A DNA stretch of 34,706 nt from Coleofasciculaceae cyanobacterium RL_1_1 (GTDB taxonomy: Bacteria; Cyanobacteriota; Cyanobacteriia; Cyanobacteriales; Geitlerinemataceae). The stretch covers positions 1 through 34,706 of the forward strand of contig JAAUPN010000014.1 of the NCBI GenBank assembly GCA_012033105.1. The letters run 5' to 3'. The notes beneath the pieces were generated by a model that was given only the letters and a program-made list of their open reading frames with translations, had not been told where the DNA came from and did no database searches. Each line of letters starts with the position of its first letter. Within the stretch, counting starts at the first letter, position 1. The position numbers and the translations under genes were made by a program. This document shows positions 28,741-34,706 of this stretch, in pieces.

Positions 28741-30763
28741 ATGACTCCGTACAAATTCATTATCACTATCATTAAGCAAAATCCTTTACTCGTATTTCTA
28801 GCTTTACTCTCAAGTTTTTCTGGTGCTGTTTTTAGTAGCGTAAGCATCGCACTAATCGTACCTGTTGTCCTCAAGCTTCTAAACTTCGGAGATGAGATGT
28901 TTGAGGGTGGCCCGCCTGTTCTCTCTAAGATTCTGGCCGTAGCAGATCCGTTCCCAGAACAGTGGCAAGGGCTGATATTGGTTGCCATTATCTTAGGGAT
29001 GATTGGTCTCAAGAATGCAGCCGTCTAGCAACCGAATATGTCAATGGATTACTGAGTCGTCGTGCCATTACCCATCTACAGATTTCTGCACTACGCCTAC
29101 TACTTAAGGTCGATCTAGACTTCTTTACGAAATTCCAAATTGGCGAGATCACAAATCGTTTTGGTAATGAGATAACTCGAGCCGCAGGAGCCTTAACTTC
29201 GAGCGTTAACCTGGCTTCAATCTCGATTACGATTCTTGGCTTTTCAGTCCTGTTAGTCTCTATTTCATGGCAGCTTACGATCGTCGCTGTACTTTCACTA
29301 ACCGTTGCCGCACTGTTAAATCAAAGTTCTATTCGGCGAGCTAAGGGCTTTGGTATTGTTTTATCGCAAAAGTCAGGCCAACAGACCTCACGATTTCTCG
29401 AAATTCTACGGGGCATCCGTTTGCTTAAGACAGTTGGTGAAGAGCAACGCGAGATCGATGAGGTTTCAGAATTAATTCTGGCTAAGAACCAAGCTTCGTT
29501 TCAATCACAGATGAACTTTGCGTTAATCAATCCGATTAATGAGCTTGCAGGGGTCGCATCACTGTTGATTATTGTGCTTTGGGGCCGTACCTTTTTTGCG
29601 GAGAGTATCGAATCCCTGTCTGGGGTTATCTTGACGTATCTTGTACTTCTATTTCGCCTTCTGCCTTGTATCTCTCAGCTTAACCGGACTCGCGGCCAAC
29701 TTTCCAACTATATTGCAAGTATTGATATTGTTTCCGATTTTCTCGATACTTCTAACAAACCTTTTATGCAGGAGGGTAGCCTTCAGTATGCGGGGCTTGA
29801 GCGCAGAATTCGCTTTGAAAATGTGAGTTTTTCTTATCCCGGTGCTGACGAGCAAGCGTTGAGTGAAATTTCACTGGAGATTAAGAGAGGAGAGACGGTT
29901 GCATTGGTCGGGAGTTCTGGAGCGGGAAAATCGACCTTAGCGGATCTGCTGCCTCGTTTTTATGATCCAAGTGAGGGACGTATTACCTTTGATGGTAAGG
30001 ATCTACGCGAGTTCTCTCTCCGATCGGTTCGACGAGCGATGGGAGTTGTGAGTCAAGACACATTTTTATTCAACAATTCTATCCGCTACAACTTGATGTA
30101 TGGCAGTGAAGAAAAAACGGAGACGGATCTGATTGATGCGGCGAAGCGTGCCAATGCGTATGAATTTATCGTGAATATGCCGGAGGGTTTTGATACGCAG
30201 GTCGGTGAGCGGGGTGTAATGCTTTCTGGTGGGCAACGTCAGCGTTTGGCGATCGCGCGGGCATTGCTGCGGAACCCCGATATTTTAATTTTGGACGAAG
30301 CGACAAGCGCACTGGATACGGTCTCCGAACGTTTGGTGCAACAGGCGATCGAGGAACTGTGTAACGATCGGACAACCCTTGTGATTGCTCACCGTCTCTC
30401 AACGATTCGGAATGCGGACAAAATTGTGGTGATGGAAAAGGGTCGCATTGTGGAGGTTGGTTCGCATCGTGAACTGATTGAGAAAGGGTCTGCGTATGCC
30501 AGTCTGTACGATGCGCAATTTCCCAGGAAAATAAAGATGCTCTACAGCGTGCGCGAGTTGAGACCTTGATGGATATGTCGTACGAAGTTCGTACACGTCT
30601 GAATCCCATGATTGGTTTTTTGAATCTGTTGGTTGATGATGACGTGGAATCTCCAGAAGAGCGTCAGGAGTTGATTGAGGATTCTTATGATGCGTCGGTT
30701 CGCTTGCTGCGAACGTTGCAGTATATGGAAAATAGTGCGAAATCGGCGGCGTCCTCTAGCTAG
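28741..30763 (+). CDS. ABC exporter (MsbA/HepA-type half transporter) with HisKA-like C-terminal tail (two apparent frameshifts)
   Basis: Three frames join into 674 residues. One added C at 29021-29022 gives GLKNAARLATEYVNG. One added base at 30526-30531 gives DAQFPRENKDALQRARVE. The N-terminal half has six membrane helices (LVFLALLSSFSGAVFSSVS, ILVAIILGMIGL, ISITILGFSVLLVSISW and others). The nucleotide-binding domain has Walker A GSSGAGKST near residue 391, Q-loop VVSQDTFLFNN, signature LSGGQ near 495, Walker B ILILDEATS and switch His in LVIAHRLST. It would act as a homodimer exporting lipid, polysaccharide or peptide. After the usual end there is an extra module of about 70 residues, MDMSYEVRTRLNPMIGFLNL then ELIEDSYDASVRLLRTLQYM. 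It resembles a histidine-kinase dimerisation hairpin with Tyr in place of the phospho-His. Confidence 0.88.
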
Positions 30764-30908
30764 TGGGAGTGAGTGGTGGAATGGGGATGTTGGGGTTCGA
30801 GGAATTGATGTTCAATTGGTGACGGGCGGATCGATGGAATGTCGAGGTTGTCGCGGAGGCGAAGCTGCAACAAAATCCAGTGGTGTTACCACTGCGATCG
30901 AGGGTGTA

Positions 30909-30941
30909 GCACTGTGGTTCTGAGGGTTGCCCTCCCAGTGC
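30909..30941 (+). terminator. Two-step hairpin after the ABC exporter gene
   Basis: Outer arms GCACTG (30909-30914) and CAGTGC (30936-30941) enclose an inner hairpin GAGGG-TTG-CCCTC (30922-30934). A separate small hairpin CAGTGGT/ACCACTG lies at 30878-30894. There is no T run, so terminator activity is only possible. Confidence 0.3.
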
Positions 30942-31047
30942 CTAACTTGTCAGGATTCACAACAGAGCGATCGCCATAGATACCGGATTGAGTAACGAAG
31001 CGGTAATCTAGAGTTCTATACCTGTCTACGAGCCGATCTAACCGTCC

Positions 31048-32879
31048 ATGTCACCGACTGAATCGCAGGCGATCGACGCCGCCGTCTCCGAAGCGCCGAT
31101 CGAATTACCGCGCACCAGCCAATCCGAACCCCTCAAAAAAATTCGTCACACGACCTCGCACGTGCTGGCGATGGCGGTGCAAAAGCTGTTCCCCAAAGCG
31201 CAGGTGACGATCGGGCCGTGGACAGAAACGGGGTTTTACTACGATTTTGATATCGCCGAACCGTTCACCGAAGCGGATCTGAAGACCATCAAAAAAGAGA
31301 TGGTCAAAATTATCAAGAAAAAACTGCCCGTCGAGCGCGAAGAGGTCACACGGGAAGAAGCCAAGCGCCGCATCGAGGCTTTAGGTGAACCCTATAAACT
31401 CGAAATTCTCGATAGCATTCACGAGCCGATCACGCTCTACCACCTCGCGGATCAGTGGTGGGATTTGTGCGCGGGTCCTCATGTGGAAACCACCGGTGAC
31501 ATTCACCCCAAAGCGTTCGACCTGGAAACGGTGGCGGGCGCGTATTGGCGTGGTGATGCCAATAATGCCCAACTTCAGCGCATTTACGGCACGGCTTGGG
31601 AGACTCCCGAACAGTTGCAGGAATATAAACGCCGCAAAGAAGAAGCTCTGAAGCGGGATCACCGCAAATTGGGTAAAGAGCTGGGTCTATTTTTGTTTGC
31701 GGATGTGGTCGGGCCGGGTTTACCGTTGTGGACGCCGAAGGGGACGTTATTACGATCGACCCTCGAAGATTTTCTCAAGGATGAACAGAAAAAACGTGGC
31801 TACCAAGGCGTTGTCACGCCCCACATTGGTCGCGTGGACTTGTTCAAAGCCTCGGGACACTGGCAGCAATACAAAGAGGATATGTTCCCGATGATGGCGG
31901 AGGATGGCGAGGCTGCCGCCGCTGAACAGGGGTTTGTCCTCAAACCGATGAACTGTCCGTTTCACATCCAAATTTATAAAAATGAGCTGCGATCGTACCG
32001 TGATCTGCCGATGCGTCTGGCGGAGTTCGGCACGGTTTACCGCTACGAGCAGTCCGGCGAACTCGGCGGCCTGACGCGTGTACGCGGCTTTACGGTGGAT
32101 GATTCGCACCTGTTCGTCACGCCGGATCAGCTCGATGATGAATTCCTCAGCGTCGTCGATTTAATCCTGTCGGTGTTCCGTAGTCTCAACCTGAAGAAAT
32201 TTAAGGCGCGGATGAGTTTCCGTGATCCGGCGTCGGATAAGTACATCGGAACCGATGAGGTTTGGGAAAAAGCCCAGGGTGCGATCCGTCGCGCGGTGCA
32301 AACCCTGGGAATGGACTACTTTGAAGCTGAAGGCGAGGCGGCATTTTATGGCCCCAAACTCGATTTTATTTTCGAGGATGTCCTCGTCGTGAGTGGCAGC
32401 TCGGGACGGTGCAGGTGGATTACAACTTGCCGGAGCGCTTCGAGCTGGAATACGTCGCGGAAGATGGGTCGCGTCAGCGTCCGGTGATGATTCACCGTGC
32501 ACCGTTCGGTTCAGTTGAGCGGTTGGTGGGAATTCTAATCGAGGAGTACGCTGGAGATTTCCCGCTGTGGCTGGCTCCGGAGCAGGTGCGCTTGCTGTCG
32601 GTGAGTGATGAGTTTTTGCCGTTTGCCCGTGAGGTGGTGGCGAAGATGCAGGCGGTCGGCATTCGCGCGGCGGTGGATGAGGGTGGCGATCGTCTCGGTA
32701 AGTCGATCCGCAACGCTGAAAAAGCGAAAATTCCGGTGATGGGCGTCATCGGTGCGAAGGAGGTCGAGGCTCAGGCGATCTCGGTGCGGACGCGGGCGTC
32801 GGGCGAGTTGGGTTCGATGGCGGTTGATGAGGTGATCGCCAAGTTGAGCGAGGCGATCGGCTCCCACGGTTCGTTCTAG
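31048..32879 (+). CDS. thrS: Threonyl-tRNA synthetase (apparent frameshift at 32386)
   Basis: Charges tRNA-Thr. One added G at 32386 joins the two frames as EDVLGREWQLGTVQVDYNLP and gives 610 residues, the length of other cyanobacterial enzymes. There is no N-terminal TGS domain, as I recall for cyanobacterial and plastid ThrRS. The editing domain has HTTSHVLAMAVQK and LCAGPHVETTG, the His/Cys metal and editing residues. The class II core has motif 1 (LLRSTLEDFLKDEQKKRGYQ), MNCPFHI and RYEQSGELGGLTRVRGFT (motif 2). Motif 3 is RAPFGSVERLVGILIEEYAG, with Phe-Gly-Ser-Val-Glu-Arg. The anticodon-binding domain ends the protein. The gene is essential, so a real frameshift is implausible. A long hairpin lies 46 bases after the stop. 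Confidence 0.95.
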
Positions 32880-32925
32880 CGATCGCGTTCGTACTGCCAA
32901 GATCCAGTCCCAAATCTGATCTATA

Positions 32926-32976
32926 AAAATCGATAGAATGAAATCACGAAATCTGGGATCTCATTCTATCGATTTT
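32926..32976. terminator. Perfect 16-bp stem-loop after thrS
   Basis: AAAATCGATAGAATGA (32926-32941) and TCATTCTATCGATTTT (32961-32976) pair perfectly around a 19-nt loop. The A and T tracts at the stem ends could serve as U runs in either direction. It is longer than a typical terminator and could be a small palindromic element. Confidence 0.6.
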
Positions 32977-33073
32977 GATTCGAGCCGATCGAGTGGTTGA
33001 CGATTACTGGATCTAGACATTTTCGGCTGCTGTCCCATTCTAGAACGACCCTTAATAATCGTTTTTCAACACC

Positions 33074-34706
33074 ATGTCACACCCTGTCTTTGATGGTTTG
33101 ATCACGGGTTTTACAGTGGGGTCATGGGTTGAGTCGCGGCGTATTTTCGACCGGTTGAGCCGTCTGTTGGGCAGTCTATCGATCGTGATCACGGTCAGTT
33201 CTGGTGCGATCGCTGAGACGATCGCCGAGACGATAACCCCCGCAAATGACGGCACAGGCACGATCGTCACGCCACAAGACGCGAACACCGTGACCATTAC
33301 CGGCGGGCAGCTCTCCGGCGATGGCGGTAATCTCTTTCAAAGTTTCCAAGACTTCGGCCTGACGGCAAACCAGACGGCAATTTTCCAAACGTCGCCCGCC
33401 ATTAACAACGTACTGGGGCGCGTGGTTGGCGGCAATGTTTCCATCATTGATGGGGAACTGTCGATCGCAGGAAGTCAAGCCGATCTATACCTGATCAACC
33501 CGGCAGGGGTGGTGTTTGGTCAGAATGCCAGCCTGAATGTTCCGGGTGATTTTATGGTGACCAGTGCCGACGCGATCGGCTTTGGTGAAGGGTTAGCCTC
33601 GGCCTGGTGGAGTGCCACAAGTACGGGATCAACTTGGGCGAATTGGGCAAACCTGAACGGTGACCCCAGTGGGTTTGCGTTTCGGTTGGCCGAACCGGGT
33701 GTGATTCTCAATAGCGGCACACTGACGATCGAACCGGGTCAACATTTCAGCGCGATCGGCGGCGCGATCGCCAACACCGGCACGATCGCCGCCCCGGCGG
33801 GAAGCGTCACCGCGCTGGCCGTCCCTGGCGAACGTCTGGTGCGCCTGAGTATTCCCGGCAATGTCTTGAGCTTAGACGTTGTGCCGATCGTGTCACCGCC
33901 AACCAATCTATCGCTCGCGGAAACCTTGCCACAGTTGCTCACGGGAAATCCCGACCTGCAAACCGCCAGTCAGCTTACCGTGAATGCTGATGGGTCGGTG
34001 TCGCTGCTGGGGTCAGATTTGGGCGTCACGATCGATCCGGGGACAGTGTTACTTTCGGGGACGATCGACGTTGCCAATGACATGACCGTCGAGTTCGGGA
34101 CAACTCAGCAAGTCACTGTTTTAGGCGAGAAAATTGCCGTTTTAGACGCGACGATCGATGCTTCGGGCATGGTGGGCGGTGGTACGGTACTGGTCGGTGG
34201 CGAGTTTCAGGGCAATGGAACGCTACCTAATGCCAATGTGTTGTATGTCGATGAGAGATCGCAGATTAATGCCAGCGCATCGGGGCGTGGCGATGGGGGA
34301 ACGGCGATTCTCTGGGCGGATGGGGTAACGATCGCGGACGGAACGATCGCGGCACGGGGCGAAAATGGTGGATTTGTCGAAGTGTCGGGGAAGCGGGCGC
34401 TAAGTTTCGACGGGGCGATCGATGTGAGTGGCACATCAGGAGTCAATGGCACGGTGCTATTTGATCCGGAGGATCTCACGCTGGGTGGTGATGAATCTGA
34501 TGAGCCACCAATTGATGACTTTGACGAACCGCCAATTGATGATTTCGACGATTTCGACGACCCGCCAATTGACGATTTTGATGATTTTGACGATTTTGAT
34601 GAGCCGCCGATTGACGACTTTGATGAACCGCCAATTGATGATTTGACGATTTGCGACTCGCATTGACGACTTGATGACCCGCCAATTGATGATTAATGAC
34701 CATGCC
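33074..34706 (+). CDS. Two-partner-secretion (filamentous haemagglutinin N-terminal) exoprotein, runs off the window
   Basis: The open frame reads to 34666 and begins at ATG 33074. Residues 1-50 contain an extended signal peptide (RLLGSLSIVITVSSGAIAET). The TPS domain follows: GGQLSGDGGNLFQSFQDFGL, AINNVLGRVVGGNVSIIDGE, then ADLYLINPAGVVFGQNASLN, the conserved NPxG secretion signature. SAIGGAIANTGTIAAPAGSV and later beta-helix repeats follow (GRGDGGTAILWADG, FVEVSGKRALSFDG, DPEDLTLGG). Such proteins are exported through a TpsB/FhaC pore, which is not present in the window. The end is an acidic repeat of the DEPPIDDF type. The frame breaks after about 34644 (DLTICDSH, stop), yet the repeat continues in other frames to the window edge. 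The stop is therefore probably an artefact and the gene continues. Confidence 0.85.
34495..34706 (+). repeat. Acidic Asp/Glu-Pro-Pro-Ile-Asp-Asp-Phe coding repeat
   Basis: Imperfect units of about 24 bases (GATGAACCGCCAATTGATGA plus TTT or TTC) encode DEPPIDDF, with extra Asp-Asp-Phe insertions, at least six times. After 34644 the units carry several indels and frame is lost. Confidence 0.85.

Noticed and set aside
30566-30763. A separate 65-residue ORF after the ABC exporter
   Set aside because: It is in frame with the exporter after one added base, with continuous coding sequence (ENKDALQRARVETLMDMSYE).

Overview
The window is a piece of a cyanobacterial chromosome. It opens inside psbA (photosystem II D1), and the HIP1 octamer GCGATCGC and its core CGATCG recur throughout. 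Most of the genes are of cyanobacterial types: a DUF928 protein, a SPINDLY-type TPR glycosyltransferase, a KGK-domain protein, a TPS/filamentous-haemagglutinin-type exoprotein, and ThrRS without a TGS domain. I cannot name the genus.

Layout. 1-951: 3' part of psbA and its terminator. 1039-1807: remnant of an alpha/beta-hydrolase-like gene and an unrecognised ORF. 1779-3977 (-): TPR protein. 3978-5151: long gene-poor stretch whose second half is AT-rich, ending at a small exported peptide. 5569-7856: P-loop helicase-like protein. 7931-8401 (-): CYTH phosphatase. 8445-8738: small conserved protein. 8742-9986 (-): FemAB/GNAT-like protein. 10478-11545: DUF928 protein. 11915-15200: methyltransferase-like/TPR/OGT protein. 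15361-15642: DUF1232 membrane protein. 15890-16426 (-): PsiE-like protein. 16551-18359 (-): lepA. 18563-19372: fetB-like permease. 19425-21513: a repeat-dense island with a 72-bp element in two copies, a palindromic element, a roughly 208-bp MITE with target-site duplication, and small genes (conserved hypothetical, DUF2690, KGK). 21545-24252 (-): GH57 glycosidase and a GntR-type regulator. 24421-27132 (-): GT39-like membrane glycosyltransferase with a TPR tail. 27246-27689: PPC-domain exported protein. 27851-27923: tRNA-Phe. 28741-30763: ABC exporter with an unusual HisKA-like tail. 31048-32879: thrS. 33074-end: TPS exoprotein running into an acidic repeat.

The most important overall observation concerns the quality of the sequence. 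At least eight genes are split into two to four ORFs, including thrS, which is normally essential. In every one, adding exactly one base at each break, usually in a short homopolymer, restores a full-length family-like protein with an integral codon count. I count twelve such sites: one in the helicase-like gene, three in the FemAB-like gene, two in the OGT gene, one in the DUF2690 gene, one in GH57, one in GntR, two in the ABC gene and one in thrS. All are missing bases and none is an extra base. This points to systematic one-base deletion errors in the read or assembly, not to gene decay. I therefore annotate these as intact genes with apparent frameshifts.

Apart from psbA and the housekeeping genes lepA, thrS and tRNA-Phe, the gene set is mostly envelope, carbohydrate and export functions: glycosyltransferases, GH57, exoprotein, PPC and DUF928 proteins, ABC exporter. 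I see no obvious multi-gene operon. No CRISPR array and no complete insertion sequence were found. The most biologically novel-looking items are the ABC exporter with a degenerate histidine-kinase dimerisation tail, the MITE with a clean duplication, and the 72-bp element placed just after the stop codons of two unrelated genes.
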